Made by a program: the position numbers and the translations under genes | NCBI RefSeq assembly: GCF_002224125.1 | Contig: NZ_NCSM01000065.1 | Span: forward strand, 1 to 64,000 | Direction of reading: 5' to 3' | Length of the DNA stretch: 64,000 nt | Source: Streptomyces sp. NBS 14/10 | Lineage (GTDB): Bacteria > Actinomycetota > Actinomycetes > Streptomycetales > Streptomycetaceae | In this document: piece after piece, positions 51,703 to 61,031 of the stretch | Numbering within the stretch: position 1 is the first letter of the stretch | Layout: each line of letters begins with the position of its first letter | The notes under the pieces: model-generated | Told to the model about the DNA's origin: nothing | Database searches by the model: none | The model's input: the letters and a program-made list of their open reading frames with translations, nothing else

Positions 51703-52353
51703 ATGCTGACCTCCATCGTCGCGTTCATCGGCGCGGCTTTCCTCATCGCCATGGTTCCGGGGCCGAGCACGGTCGTGATCCTGCGCCGGGCGGTGGTGAA
51801 CGGCCGGAGAACCGGCATGGCCACGGTCCTGGGCAATGAGTGCGGGGTGCTGCTGTGGGGCCTCGCCGCGGCACTCGGTCTCTCGGCCCTGCTGCTGGCC
51901 TCGCAGGTCGCCTACGACGTCATACGGATCACCGGCGCCGCGGTGCTGGTCTGGATGGGAGCGCGTGCGCTGTGGCAGGCGCGGCGGGTCGGCGGGCGCG
52001 GCGGGCGTGGCGGGCGCGGCGGGCCGGATACGGAACCGGCGGAAACGGCCGAGGTGTCGTGTCGGCGGGCGTACTGGCAGGGACTGATCACCAACTTCGC
52101 CAATCCCAAGGCGGGCGTGTTCGCCGTCTCCTTCCTGCCGCAGTTCGTACCGCGGGGAGCCCCCGTCCTGCTGACGTTGCTCGCCTTCTCGGCGATCTGG
52201 GCCGTGGTCGACCTGATCTGGTACCTGCCGCTGGTCTGGCTGGCCGGGCGGATGGGCGGAGTGCTCCGGCGGCAGTCCGTCCGGCGCCGCATGGAACAGA
52301 TCTCCGGGGCGGTCCTGGTCGGGCTCGGGTTGCGGCTGGCAGCCGAGTCCTAG
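51703..52353 (+). CDS. LysE-family exporter
   Basis: This 216-residue membrane protein of the LysE/RhtB amino-acid exporter family has six predicted helices. The family start (LTSIVAFIGAAFLIAMVPGPSTVVIL), the central LGNECGVLLWGLAAALG and the late LITNFANPKAGVFAVSFLPQFV are clear. A glycine- and arginine-rich loop (VGGRGGRGGRGG) interrupts it around residue 100. The ATG at 51703 follows GATGCT by six bases. Substrate unknown. Confidence 0.87.
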   Translation: MLTSIVAFIGAAFLIAMVPGPSTVVILRRAVVNGRRTGMATVLGNECGVLLWGLAAALGLSALLLASQVAYDVIRITGAAVLVWMGARALWQARRVGGRGGRGGRGGPDTEPAETAEVSCRRAYWQGLITNFANPKAGVFAVSFLPQFVPRGAPVLLTLLAFSAIWAVVDLIWYLPLVWLAGRMGGVLRRQSVRRRMEQISGAVLVGLGLRLAAES

Positions 52354-52412
52354 GCTTACGGGCGCGAGGCCCTGCATACGGGCCGCCGCGCCCGTGGGGC
52401 AGAATCGGCTCC

Positions 52413-53120
52413 ATGACGAGCCCGGACGACTCCTCGCACGACTCCTCCACCCCGCGCGGGCCCAAGGGGCCCAAGGGGCCCAAGGGGTCCAAGAAGGGGA
52501 CCGCTGATCAGGAGACCGAGTACGCGGACCGCGTCTACCGCTCCCCGGGCGGCATCGCGGGCGGCATACTGCTGCTCGCGATCGGTGCCTGGCTGGGGAT
52601 CGACGCCATGATCCGGGGCGAGGGCCGGGCGCCGTGGCTGGCGCTCGCCGGGCTGCTGTTCGCGGTGCCCCTGGTGATCGCCTTCACGATCCGGCCCGCG
52701 GTGTTCGCCGGCCAGGACCGGCTGCGGGTGCGCAACCCCTTCCGTACGATCACTCTGCCCTGGGGCTCGGTGGAGGCGGTGCGCGCGGGCTACTCCAGCG
52801 AGGTGCTCGCGGGCGGCGCGAAGTACCAGATGTGGGCCATCCCGGTGTCGCTGCGGCAGCGCAAGCGGGCCACCCGGCGGCAGGCGCGGGCGGCGACCGA
52901 GGACCCCTTCGGCCGTACGTCCGTCCAGGCCGCGGCCGACGCGGACCAGCAGCGGCGGGCCCAGGCCGACCGCTCCATCGACGAGTTGCGCGGCCTCGCG
53001 GAGGCCCACGCCACGCGGGAGGGCGTGCAGGGCGAGCCCGAGGTGCGCTGGGCGTTCGAGGTCATCGCCCCGGCGGTGGCGGGGGCGGTGCTGCTCGCGG
53101 TGGTGCTGGCGATCACCTGA
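52413..53120 (+). CDS. Membrane protein with bacterial PH-like domain
   Basis: This protein of 235 residues starts with a soluble repeat tail ([13 protein letters not shown]), then two transmembrane helices ([35 protein letters not shown]) and a bacterial PH-like domain ([30 protein letters not shown]). A third helix ends the protein. This layout is common in actinobacterial PH proteins of unknown function. The ATG at 52413 is preceded by CAGAAT seven bases upstream. Confidence 0.8.
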   Translation: MTSPDDSSHDSSTPRGPKGPKGPKGSKKGTADQETEYADRVYRSPGGIAGGILLLAIGAWLGIDAMIRGEGRAPWLALAGLLFAVPLVIAFTIRPAVFAGQDRLRVRNPFRTITLPWGSVEAVRAGYSSEVLAGGAKYQMWAIPVSLRQRKRATRRQARAATEDPFGRTSVQAAADADQQRRAQADRSIDELRGLAEAHATREGVQGEPEVRWAFEVIAPAVAGAVLLAVVLAIT

Positions 53121-53179
53121 GCGGCCCTGAGCGGCCGGAGTGGGACCAGGACGGGACCGGGACGGCGAGGAGGCCGAGC

Positions 53180-53758
53180 ATGACGACAAGCGATGCGCCG
53201 AAGACCGACACACCCGCCGCCGGACGGCGGCGGGTGTGGCTGCTGTGGTTGGTGGCGGGTATCGCGTACGCCATCGACCTGGGAAGCAAACTGGCGGTGG
53301 TCGCGGAGCTTGAGGGGCGTGACCCCGTCCCGGTGATCGGGACCTGGTTGGAGCTGCGGGTGCAGCGCAACCCCGGCGCGGCGTTCGGCCTCGGTGAGGC
53401 GACGACCATCGTCTTCACACTGATCGCGGCCGCTGTTGCCGTCGCCATCGTCCGGGTGTCGCGCCGGCTGACCAGCACGCCGTGGGCGCTCGCGCTGGGG
53501 CTGCTGCTGGGCGGGGCGCTCGGAAACCTGACGGACCGTGTCTTCCGCTCGCCCGGCTCCATGCGGGGCGCGGTGGTCGACTTCATCGCGGTCCGCGACT
53601 TCAGCGTGATGAACCTCGCCGACTGGGCGATCACCTGCGGGGGCGCCCTGGTGGTCCTGCTGTCCTTCCGCGGGGAGGAATTGGGTCCTGTGGACACTCC
53701 GTACGATGCCGGGGGCGACAGCGGTCCGGCTCGGCAGGGAGGGGCTGGCGCTCCGTAG
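53180..53758 (+). CDS. lspA: Signal peptidase II (lipoprotein signal peptidase)
   Basis: This 192-residue membrane protease cleaves signal peptides of prolipoproteins. It has four helices and the two catalytic aspartates in GNLTDRVFR and VMNLADWAI, and the conserved [10 protein letters not shown] segment. The ATG at 53180 has an AGGAGG ribosome binding site. Streptomycetes usually carry another lspA elsewhere, so this would be an accessory copy. It follows the PH-domain gene after 59 bases. Confidence 0.88.
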   Translation: MTTSDAPKTDTPAAGRRRVWLLWLVAGIAYAIDLGSKLAVVAELEGRDPVPVIGTWLELRVQRNPGAAFGLGEATTIVFTLIAAAVAVAIVRVSRRLTSTPWALALGLLLGGALGNLTDRVFRSPGSMRGAVVDFIAVRDFSVMNLADWAITCGGALVVLLSFRGEELGPVDTPYDAGGDSGPARQGGAGAP

Positions 53759-53858
53759 GTGATCGCCTAACTGCTGTTGTGACCGCTTCCGTTCACTGAG
53801 AGTCGTTCACTGAGAGTCCCACGGCGCCCGTGCCGCCGCCGAGTTCGGAGTTCCGGCA

Positions 53859-54476
53859 GTGCTTTTCGATGTCACCCGCAGCGAACTCGCCGACATCTTC
53901 GGCGAGGATCGGATCGCGACCCTGCCCGCCACTGCCTTCCCGCCCCCCACCGCGGACACCGAGGGCGCCCGCCTCCTGGAGACCGTCGGCGTCCCCACCG
54001 GGACGTTCTGGCTGCGTGAGCCCGACGAGGACTCCGGTCGGCTCCATCTCGTCCAGGACGTCGTCGACGTCGAGGACGCCGAGGACGCCTCGGAGGACAC
54101 GGGCGAATGGCCCGTCATCGGCTGGCTGCTCAACGCCCACCTCGCCCTCGACCCCGGTTCCGGCAAGGTGTACGCCTTCGACCCCGACGAGGAGACCGTG
54201 CAGGCACTGCACACGGACGTCTCCTCCCTCGTCCAGGTCACCCTGCGGTTCCAGCGCCTGCTCGAGGAGTTCACCTTCAGCGGCGACGACGGCGACGAGG
54301 AAGCCGACTTCGAGCGCCTGGAGCGCGAGGTCGAGCGTATCCGCCAGGAGACGAGCAGCACTGACCCGCTCCCCTTCCAGGACGACGACACCGTCTGGGC
54401 GGTGGTCGGCGAGGAGATCGCCATGGGCCAGCGCTTCAAGGGCAACAGCCCGGGAGCCCGCTCGCTCTACGGGTGA
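53859..54476 (+). CDS. SUKH-4-like protein
   Basis: This 205-residue acidic protein resembles the SUKH-4 immunity-like family: LFDVTRSELADIFGEDRI, TGTFWLREPDEDSGRL, WPVIGWLLNAHLALDPGSGKVYAFDPD and a C-terminal helix. SUKH proteins neutralise toxins of polymorphic toxin systems, but many stand alone. No toxin gene is adjacent. The GTG at 53859 has a GGAG ribosome binding site. It begins the second accessory stretch of the window. Confidence 0.7.
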   Translation: MLFDVTRSELADIFGEDRIATLPATAFPPPTADTEGARLLETVGVPTGTFWLREPDEDSGRLHLVQDVVDVEDAEDASEDTGEWPVIGWLLNAHLALDPGSGKVYAFDPDEETVQALHTDVSSLVQVTLRFQRLLEEFTFSGDDGDEEADFERLEREVERIRQETSSTDPLPFQDDDTVWAVVGEEIAMGQRFKGNSPGARSLYG

Positions 54477-54599
54477 TCGCCGGCCGATGTCGCGCCGATC
54501 AACCGCTGTGGCCTCGCTCTGAGCTGCCCCAGAGTGCAGGGGCGAGCAGGCGCAACTGCGGGTCGTACCGGCCGGCGTCGGGATGGGCGGGGACGGGAC

Positions 54600-54936
54600 T
54601 GGGGGCGCGGGAGCGCGATGAACGGGTCGGCACCGCTGGACGGCATGGTCCGGTCGCCGGGTGCGGGCATCGTTTCGCGCCTTCGGCGCAGAGCGGCCAG
54701 CAGCGGGAAAGGGGGGAGGGGGCCGAGGCGCCGTTGCCGTCCAGCCCGAGGGGCCATCACCGGCCAGCGGGCGCCGGACGGGCGGTGGGCGGGCGGTGGA
54801 TGGCCGCCTGGAGCGGTGGATGCCGGTCCGGTTGAGGGCCTCCGACCCACCCCCTCTCAAAAAAATGCTTGCTCTGCATCAAGTATCACGTCAACCATTT
54901 TTCTGAGAGGGGGTGTGGGGAGAGCCGATCCCGACC
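54600..54936. repeat. Structured repeat element, copy B
   Basis: A plus-strand element of about 300 bases (54633-54936, with an arm from 54600) that matches copy A read on the other strand. It ends in a long hairpin (54848-54915) with stem CACCCCCTCTCA / TGAGAGGGGGTG and an inner CTTG...CAAG motif. The element occupies most of the 513-base gap before the TmrB-like gene. Open frames that cross it do not look coding. Confidence 0.75.
54848..54915. repeat. Terminal hairpin of repeat copy B
   Basis: A perfect 12-base stem encloses a loop containing AAAAAAATGCTTG, ctctgcat and CATTTTT segments that can form further pairs. Compared with copy A the stem bases differ but pairing is kept. Confidence 0.85.
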
Positions 54937-54975
54937 GGGGTGGCCTCGCCTGCCACCCAGCCGAAACGGTGAGGG

Positions 54976-54981
54976 TAGCGT
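54976..54981 (+). promoter_or_regulatory. -10 box TAGCGT of the TmrB-like gene
   Basis: TAGCGT is eight bases before the GTG at 54990, a position consistent with a leaderless start. It lies 40 bases after the end of repeat copy B. Confidence 0.5.
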
Positions 54982-54989
54982 TGGATCCC

Positions 54990-55514
54990 GTGATCGTATG
55001 GCTCAACGGCACCCACGGCGCGGGCAAGACGACGACCAGTGCACTCGTGCAGCAGCTGATCCCGGATTCACGGGTGTTCGACGCCGAGAAGGTCGGCGAG
55101 ACACTTATGGACATCACGCCGGGGCTGCCCAGTACGGACAACTTCCAGCACTGGCCGCCGTGGCGGCCGCTCGTCGTCGAGACCGCCCGCCGCGTACTCG
55201 ACTACACCGGCGGCACTCTGGTGATCCCCATGACTGTCCTGGTCGAGCAGTACTGGCGAGAGATCAGCGCGGGCCTCGCCCAACATGCGATTCCGGTACG
55301 ACACTTCGTCCTCCACGCCGACCAGGACACCCTCCGCGGGCGCATCGCGGGCGACACCGTTGTCGGACCCAACTCCCCATTCCGTCTCCAATACGTTGAG
55401 CCCTACGCCGAGGCGGCCCGCACGTGGCTACACGCCGAGGCCGAGGTCGTCGATACCACGCACCTCACGCCCGCCCAGGCCGCCCTGCGGATCGCAGAGG
55501 CCGTCAAGAGTTGA
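54990..55514 (+). CDS. TmrB-like P-loop protein
   Basis: This 174-residue P-loop protein has Walker A GTHGAGKTT (residues 7-15), a PWRPLVVETARRVLDYTGGTLVIPMT segment and LHADQDTLRGRI. It resembles the tunicamycin-resistance protein TmrB and related small ATPases/kinases. The GTG at 54990 is preferred because of the TAGCGT box and because any longer form would run into the repeat element. Whether it confers resistance is not shown by the sequence. Confidence 0.72.
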   Translation: MIVWLNGTHGAGKTTTSALVQQLIPDSRVFDAEKVGETLMDITPGLPSTDNFQHWPPWRPLVVETARRVLDYTGGTLVIPMTVLVEQYWREISAGLAQHAIPVRHFVLHADQDTLRGRIAGDTVVGPNSPFRLQYVEPYAEAARTWLHAEAEVVDTTHLTPAQAALRIAEAVKS

Positions 55515-55738
55515 GGCCCGCCGCCGCGCGAAAACAGGCGCAAGTGGCAACAGAGAACGACCTCCCGGTGTCGAGCGGTGCGGCGTTCCCCACTCCCTGA
55601 TCCGGTCAACGGCGCCAGCGCGCGGCCCTCGCTGTCCGGCGGGGGCCGCCGCGCTGTCCGGCGGACCTCTGCTCGTTGCCCAACTCCGCTGTGTTCACGC
55701 GTCGTTGTGATGTCACACCTGGGTGTTTGGATATCGGC

Positions 55739-57598
55739 GTGAACATCGAAGACGTGGACTGGGCATCGCTGAAGCACGCGTACGGCGAGGCCACCGACGT
55801 TCCCGGGATTCTGGGTGCGCTGCGGTCGGCCGATGTCGAAGACCGTAACGGCGCTTTTTACGACATGTACGGGAGCCTGTGTCATCAGGGGTCGGTGTAC
55901 GAGGCGACGGCCGCGGCGGTTCCGTTTCTGGTCGATATCGTCGTGGAGCCCGGGTATCCGGATCGTGAGGATCTGCTGTCGTTCCTGGGTCATGTGTGCC
56001 ACGGCGGCGACACAGGGCACGCCGCCGCGCTGGCGGCGATGGCCGTGCAGGTGCCTCGGCTGACGCCACTGCTGCGGGACGGCGACCCGGGGGTGCGTCT
56101 TCGGGTGCTGTGGGCCCTGTCGTCGGCCGAACTCCGCGAGGCTGCCGACGATGTGGCGCGGCTGACAGCCGATCCGGAGCCGTCCGTGCGTGCGGGCGCG
56201 TGGCTGGCGCTGGGCGAGATGGACGCAGGGCGGCTGTCGGCGGACTGCGACGAGGCGGACGGCGGCGAGGCGGACGGCGCGGTGCGGTTGGCATGGGCGC
56301 TGGCCCGTGCGTCGCGTGGCGGGGCGGAAGTGGCGGACACGCTCACCGGTCTGCTGCGCGACGGGGAGAGCCTGCCGCGGCTGCACGAGTGGACCCGCGA
56401 GCTGACCCGGGACAGTCCGCTGGCCCACTGCGAGACTCTGCTGGCTTCCGGCGACGCGTCCCTGGAACTGCTCGACGTGGTGTGCGCCCTCCTGGTCGCG
56501 GAGACGGACGAGGACCGGGCGATGTCGCAGTACGAGATGCTGCTGGCGGCGACGTTCGGGCCGCAGGCCCGGGAGTCCTTGCCGACCTCCTTCACGCGCG
56601 ACGACCTCGATCCGCGGCAGCGCCGGGTATTGGCGGCCATCGCCGCCAGCGACGCGGCCTGGGCATATGGCAGTCTTTGGCTGGCCTTGAGTGACCATGG
56701 CATCGAGGCGGGCTTCGATCGGGGGGAGTTCGCCGACGCCTTCGGCGACGCTTCCGGCGAGGACAAATGGGTGCTCATTCTGCGTCCCCGGCAGGTGCCG
56801 GCCGCGGTGGACGCGGCGCATGCGGTGGGCCGGGAGGAGTGGCTGGACACTCCGTTCGTCTTCCTCAACCGGTGGACCAAGGGCATTGAATCCGCGATTC
56901 CGGAGGACCTGGACGACTTCCCGCCCGAGGTCATGTCCGCTGCACGGGTGATCGCCCAGCCGCTGATGGCCTTGGTGGCGCGGCACCAGTTTGTGGGGAG
57001 CTACTCGTGGGCCTTCTATCCGCAACTGGACGGTGTGGCAGCTGCCGAGACGGTGTTCGCGGAGCTGGGCTACACCCTCCTTCCGCCTGATCTGACGCGT
57101 ATCGATGACGAGCCCGAGCCGGTGACGTCGGGTGGGGACGACCAGCAGCGGGCGTGTGTCCCCTTCACCGAGCTGACCCCGGCCCTGCGGGCCGACCTGG
57201 ACGCGTTTGTCGAGTGTCTGGCGGAGGGTGGCTGGTCCGAGGTCCGCCAGTCGTACGCGTTCGCCAAGAGCATGGCGGACGGAGACGGAGACGGAGACGG
57301 AGGCGGTTCGGTGGGCGTGACTCCGCTCGCGCTCGGTCGCCGTTTCGGAACTGCCCTCCATGCCCAGGTCGGTTTTCATGTGGAACGCGCCGTCGATGGC
57401 GATGGCGGCGATGACGTCGGCCTGGTGGCGTATCTCGGCCTGGTTCTGGACGAGCAGGGTGGCGAAACCTACGGGGCCAGGCTGGCCTGGCATGACGCCA
57501 GGCCGCTGTTCGCCGCGCTCGCGGGCATCGATATGAGCGGTTCGGCTGTGGACACGTTGCGATCGCTGACCGACCTGGCCCATTTCTCCCGCCTGTGA
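55739..57598 (+). CDS. HEAT-repeat protein
   Basis: This protein of 619 residues has HEAT-like helical repeats in its first half (VYEATAAAVPFLVDIV, LTPLLRDGDPGVRLRVLWALSSA, VARLTADPEPSVRAGAWLALGE). A second half of unknown fold contains FGDASGEDKWVLILRPRQ. HEAT repeats bind proteins. The GTG at 55739 is used; a frame extension to 55676 is possible but less coding-like. It is convergent with an ankyrin-repeat gene, only 15 bases apart. Confidence 0.75.
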   Translation: MNIEDVDWASLKHAYGEATDVPGILGALRSADVEDRNGAFYDMYGSLCHQGSVYEATAAAVPFLVDIVVEPGYPDREDLLSFLGHVCHGGDTGHAAALAAMAVQVPRLTPLLRDGDPGVRLRVLWALSSAELREAADDVARLTADPEPSVRAGAWLALGEMDAGRLSADCDEADGGEADGAVRLAWALARASRGGAEVADTLTGLLRDGESLPRLHEWTRELTRDSPLAHCETLLASGDASLELLDVVCALLVAETDEDRAMSQYEMLLAATFGPQARESLPTSFTRDDLDPRQRRVLAAIAASDAAWAYGSLWLALSDHGIEAGFDRGEFADAFGDASGEDKWVLILRPRQVPAAVDAAHAVGREEWLDTPFVFLNRWTKGIESAIPEDLDDFPPEVMSAARVIAQPLMALVARHQFVGSYSWAFYPQLDGVAAAETVFAELGYTLLPPDLTRIDDEPEPVTSGGDDQQRACVPFTELTPALRADLDAFVECLAEGGWSEVRQSYAFAKSMADGDGDGDGGGSVGVTPLALGRRFGTALHAQVGFHVERAVDGDGGDDVGLVAYLGLVLDEQGGETYGARLAWHDARPLFAALAGIDMSGSAVDTLRSLTDLAHFSRL

Positions 57599-57613
57599 GC
57601 AATACCGGCTCGG

Positions 57614-58945
57614 TCAGACGCCGCCCTCGGTGGCGGCCTCGCGCAGCCTTCGTACCACCGGCTCGTAATTGGCGTGGCCGTTCTTCACCCACTCCTCGGC
57701 GCACTCCAGCGCGGTGCTGCCCTGGTACGACGTATCGCGGACACCGTGTCGGACGAGCAGATCGACGAGTGCGAGGAGTATGTCGCCGGGCACCTCGCGT
57801 TCGTAGTACCCGGTGAAGTGGAGCAGCGCGTGCAAGGCCGGGCCGTCCTGGGCTCGTAGCCACGGCCGCTGGGCCGCCGCCTCGGCGTCCTCGGGGCGGG
57901 CTCCCGACTCGAGGAGGAATCGCAGTTGGCTGACGCGTGTTTCGAGGGCTTGGCGGCCGTCGCTGTACGGCAGGACGGCCAGGAGGCGGCCGAAATCCGG
58001 ATCCGTGAGCCGGATACTCCGCGCCCCTTTGCCGACGAGGTGGCGGATCGTCTCCTCGGGGTAGGGGTGGGTGGCGATCGCCAGGTCGAGCAGGGTCGAG
58101 CCGTCGCGGTTCTGCGCGTTGATGGGGGCTTCCGCGTCGATGAGTGTGCGCAGGATGGCCAGGTGGCCGGCGTCCTCGAGCCGTTCCGCGCCGGCCGTGA
58201 CCCGCTCGCTGTCGTCGAGTGACGCGAATTGAGGGGCGTTGTTGTAGGCGGCCTGGAGCGCGGGATCGGCCCCTGCCGCGAGCAGTGCCGTAACGGCGGA
58301 CGCTTGGCGGTGGGCCACGGCGATGTGGAGCGCGCTCATACCGCGCTCGTCCAGCGCGTTGACGCGGGCACCCTCGCTCAGGGCCTCGGAGAGGGCGTCG
58401 GTATCACCGGCCTCGGCGGCGTCCATCAGCGCGCGGTCGGCGTCCGTGGGCTCGCCGGTGGGCTGGAGTTCGAGGATGCCGTAGTCGGCTTCCTGGTTGG
58501 GCGGGACCGCTGTGCTGAGGAGGACGATGCGGGCACCGGCGAACCAGCCCGCGCCTGCGCTCGTGTCCACGTCGATGGCGCCTTCGTAGCCCATGAGCAG
58601 GCACGCGAGAGCGCGGTGCTCAGGTGAGCCGATGCCTTCCAGCCGCTGGAGGTCCGCCTCGCTCATGTCCTCCTCGTCGGGCGGATCCCCCACCTCGTCC
58701 AGCACGGTGGAGGCCAGGATGCCCAACGCGTCGTACACGGACGTGGCCTCGCCCAGCCCCGTGAGGATGTCGCATTCCTCGCCCTCCTCGTCGTCGACCC
58801 CGTCGAAGAGGTCGAGCGGCAGCGGGGAGGCGTCGTCGTAGGCGTAGCGGTTGGCCACGGACACATAGCGCCCGCCGCAGAGTTCGGGCCGACGCCGGTC
58901 GGCTTCGGCCTCCTTGAGGCAGCGCAGTACGTCGTTGAGGTCCAT
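57614..58945 (-). CDS. Ankyrin-repeat protein
   Basis: This protein of about 443 residues has an acidic N-terminal domain without known family, and then ankyrin repeats (DRALMDAAEAGDTDALSEALSEGARVNALDERGMSALHIAVAHRQASAVTALLAAGADP, two or three more copies). The last half repeats this pattern in a looser form. Ankyrin proteins mediate contacts. The ATG at 58945 begins a family-like N terminus; further upstream sequence in this frame overlaps the TetR gene and is not used. Confidence 0.78.
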   Translation of the reverse strand: MDLNDVLRCLKEAEADRRRPELCGGRYVSVANRYAYDDASPLPLDLFDGVDDEEGEECDILTGLGEATSVYDALGILASTVLDEVGDPPDEEDMSEADLQRLEGIGSPEHRALACLLMGYEGAIDVDTSAGAGWFAGARIVLLSTAVPPNQEADYGILELQPTGEPTDADRALMDAAEAGDTDALSEALSEGARVNALDERGMSALHIAVAHRQASAVTALLAAGADPALQAAYNNAPQFASLDDSERVTAGAERLEDAGHLAILRTLIDAEAPINAQNRDGSTLLDLAIATHPYPEETIRHLVGKGARSIRLTDPDFGRLLAVLPYSDGRQALETRVSQLRFLLESGARPEDAEAAAQRPWLRAQDGPALHALLHFTGYYEREVPGDILLALVDLLVRHGVRDTSYQGSTALECAEEWVKNGHANYEPVVRRLREAATEGGV

Positions 58946-58965
58946 GGCGCGATTGTGTACGACGG

Positions 58966-59685
58966 TCAGTGCCCGCGCTGGTCGATGAGCACGGCCAGAC
59001 CGTCCAGGATGCGCTGGAGGCCGAACTCCCAGGCCTGGTCCTGTCCGCCGGACTGCTCCGCGGAGGCGAGGGCGGCGGCCAGGGCGGGGAAACGCGCTCC
59101 CTGATCCCGCATCAGATCGGCGAGGATGCCGCCCAGCTCCGCCTCGGGGGTGCCCGCCGGGCCCGCCGCGCGGGCCTGCTGGGTGATGCCGCGTACATGG
59201 CCGACCAGCAGGACGACCGCGTCCATGCGCTCGGCGCCGCTGAGCCCCGTACCGTCCAGCGCGGAGACGGCGCGCTCCATCCAGCCCAGCTCCGCGGGCC
59301 CCATGACCCGCGGTCCGATGGTGGCGTCGAGCGTCCATGGGTGCGGGAGGAAGGCGGAGAGCAGACAGCGGGCCCAGTCCTCCAGCTGTCCCCGCCAGCC
59401 GGAGGGCTGTGCGTCCCCCGCGGCCGGGTACGGGCCGATCGCGGCCTCGACCATCAGGGCGATCAGCTCGGCTTTGCCCGGGACGTAGCGGTACAGCGCC
59501 ATTTTGGTGACGCCCAGTTGCGCGGCGACCCGCTGCATGGAGACACCGGCCAGCCCTTCGGAGTCGGCGATCTCGATACCGGCCCGTGCGATGCGGTCCA
59601 GGTCGAGGGTCGGCCGGGGGCCGCGCGACGGCTTGGCGTGGGGGCCCCACAGCAGCCGCACCGTCTCGGCGTGGTTGTCGGCCAT
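58966..59685 (-). CDS. TetR/AcrR-family regulator
   Basis: This 239-residue regulator has an N-terminal arm of about 25 residues, a helix-turn-helix (LAGVSMQRVAAQLGVTKMALYRYV, about residues 44-67) and a C-terminal ligand domain of the TetR_C type (rich in A and L, WMERAVSALDGTGL). It is transcribed away from a FAD monooxygenase with GTGTCC-N3-GGACAC inverted repeats between, so it probably represses that gene. Ligand unknown. Confidence 0.86.
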   Translation of the reverse strand: MADNHAETVRLLWGPHAKPSRGPRPTLDLDRIARAGIEIADSEGLAGVSMQRVAAQLGVTKMALYRYVPGKAELIALMVEAAIGPYPAAGDAQPSGWRGQLEDWARCLLSAFLPHPWTLDATIGPRVMGPAELGWMERAVSALDGTGLSGAERMDAVVLLVGHVRGITQQARAAGPAGTPEAELGGILADLMRDQGARFPALAAALASAEQSGGQDQAWEFGLQRILDGLAVLIDQRGH

Positions 59686-59733
59686 GTCCGTCGTTCCTTC
59701 TCGCCCCGATGTCTTGGCGTGCCAAATAACTGC

Positions 59734-59772
59734 GTCTATGGTACACAGTAATTAATCGTGTCCATCGGACAC
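59734..59772. promoter_or_regulatory. Candidate TetR operators upstream of the second monooxygenase
   Basis: GTGTCC-ATC-GGACAC (59758-59772) and a related GTCTATGGTACAC (59734-59746) lie in the 109-base gap between the divergent TetR and monooxygenase genes. A separate TTGGC-GT-GCCAA palindrome is at 59714-59725. At least the first pair is likely recognised by the TetR protein. Confidence 0.6.
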
Positions 59773-59794
59773 AGTTCTCAGGGGTGGAGAAACC

Positions 59795-61015
59795 ATGAAC
59801 CGCAACGTCCTCATCTCCGGCGCGAGCATCGCCGGCCCGGCGCTGGCCTATTGGCTGGGGCGCCACGGCTTCAACCCGACGGTCGTCGAGCTGGCCGCGG
59901 CCCTGCGCGGCGGCGGTCAGGCCGTCGACTTCCGGGGCGATACGCATCTGACCGTGCTGGAGCGCATGGGCCTGCTGCCCGAGCTGCGCGGGATGCAGAC
60001 CGGCGGCAGCCCGATGAGCTTCGTCGACGAAAGCGGGCGGACGCTGCTGCACCTGCCCGCGGAGTTCGCCGGTGGCGCCATCGAGGTGCTACGCGGCGAC
60101 CTGGCCCAGCTGCTCTACGAGCGCAGCCTGGACCACACCGAGTACCTCTTCGGCGACTCGATCACCGGCCTCACCGAGACCCCCTCCGGTGTGCGGGTCG
60201 ACTTCCGGCACGCGGCCTCGCGCGAGTTCGGCCTGGTGATCGGCGCGGACGGGCTGCACTCCAATGTCCGACGCCTCGCCTTCGGCCCCGAGGAGGACTA
60301 CGTGAGCCACCTCGGCTACTACGCCGCCACCTGGCAGCTCGCCAATGAACTGGGGTGGGAGAAGGGCTCGGTGGGCTACAACGTGCCGGGGCGGCTCGCC
60401 TCCGTCGGGGCCGACCACCGGGACCCGGCGCGGGCCGGGGCGTTCTTCGTCTTCGCCGCGCCCGAGCTGTCGTACGACCGCCACGATCCCGAGCAGCAGA
60501 AGCGTCTGATCGCCGACGCCTTCTCCGGCCTCGGCTGGGAGGTGCCCCGTCTGCTGGATTCGCTGCACCGGGCCCCCGAGCTGTACTTCGACTCGATCAG
60601 CCGGGCGGATGTGGACAGCTGGTCCAGGGGCCGGGTGTGCCTGGTGGGTGACGCGGCGTGCGGGGCCACCATCGGGGGGATGGGTACGGGCACCGCCGTG
60701 GTGGCCGCCTATGTGCTGGCGGGTGAGCTCGCGCGGGCCGGAGGCGACCATCGAGTGGCCTTCGCACGCTACGAGGGCAGGCTCCGGCAGTACGCCAAGG
60801 GCTGTCAGACCGGCGGCGACCGCACCGGGAAGTTCCTCGCGCCCGGCACCGCGACCGGCCTGCGTTTCCGCAACGGCCTGCTGTCCAGGCCCCTCTTCCT
60901 GAACTGGATGCTCAAGCTGGGGGAGAAGGTCAGCAGCCATGTGGCCCTGCCCGACTACGCCGCTGAGCTGCGTGAGCCGCGTGAGCCGCGTCGGCGGACG
61001 GGGGCTGGTCGCTGA
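59795..61015 (+). CDS. FAD-dependent monooxygenase
   Basis: This 406-residue flavoprotein is of the PF01494 type, related to TetX-like and salicylate-hydroxylase-like enzymes. The FAD motif reads ISGASIAGPALAYWLGRHGF (residues 7-26, GxSxxG), the DG motif is IGADGLHSNVR, and the third motif is CLVGDAACGATIGGMGTGTA. It hydroxylates an unknown aromatic or antibiotic substrate. The ATG at 59795 has a GGAG-type ribosome binding site. The divergent TetR gene probably controls it, giving an inducible detoxification pair. Confidence 0.86.
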   Translation: MNRNVLISGASIAGPALAYWLGRHGFNPTVVELAAALRGGGQAVDFRGDTHLTVLERMGLLPELRGMQTGGSPMSFVDESGRTLLHLPAEFAGGAIEVLRGDLAQLLYERSLDHTEYLFGDSITGLTETPSGVRVDFRHAASREFGLVIGADGLHSNVRRLAFGPEEDYVSHLGYYAATWQLANELGWEKGSVGYNVPGRLASVGADHRDPARAGAFFVFAAPELSYDRHDPEQQKRLIADAFSGLGWEVPRLLDSLHRAPELYFDSISRADVDSWSRGRVCLVGDAACGATIGGMGTGTAVVAAYVLAGELARAGGDHRVAFARYEGRLRQYAKGCQTGGDRTGKFLAPGTATGLRFRNGLLSRPLFLNWMLKLGEKVSSHVALPDYAAELREPREPRRRTGAGR

Positions 61016-61031
61016 GCGTCCTGCCGACGCA

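Noticed and set aside
51840..52412. Longer form of the PH-like membrane protein starting in the LysE gene
   Set aside because: The added residues are the second frame of the LysE gene. A good start with a -10-like CAGAAT box is at 52413.
54534..54989. Upstream extension of the TmrB-like protein by 152 residues
   Set aside because: The extension is translated from repeat copy B and has no family similarity. The TAGCGT box places the start at 54990.
58946..60052. Upstream extension of the ankyrin-repeat frame
   Set aside because: It lies antisense to part of the FAD monooxygenase gene and out of frame across the TetR gene. The translation is arginine-rich, and a normal start is present at 58945.
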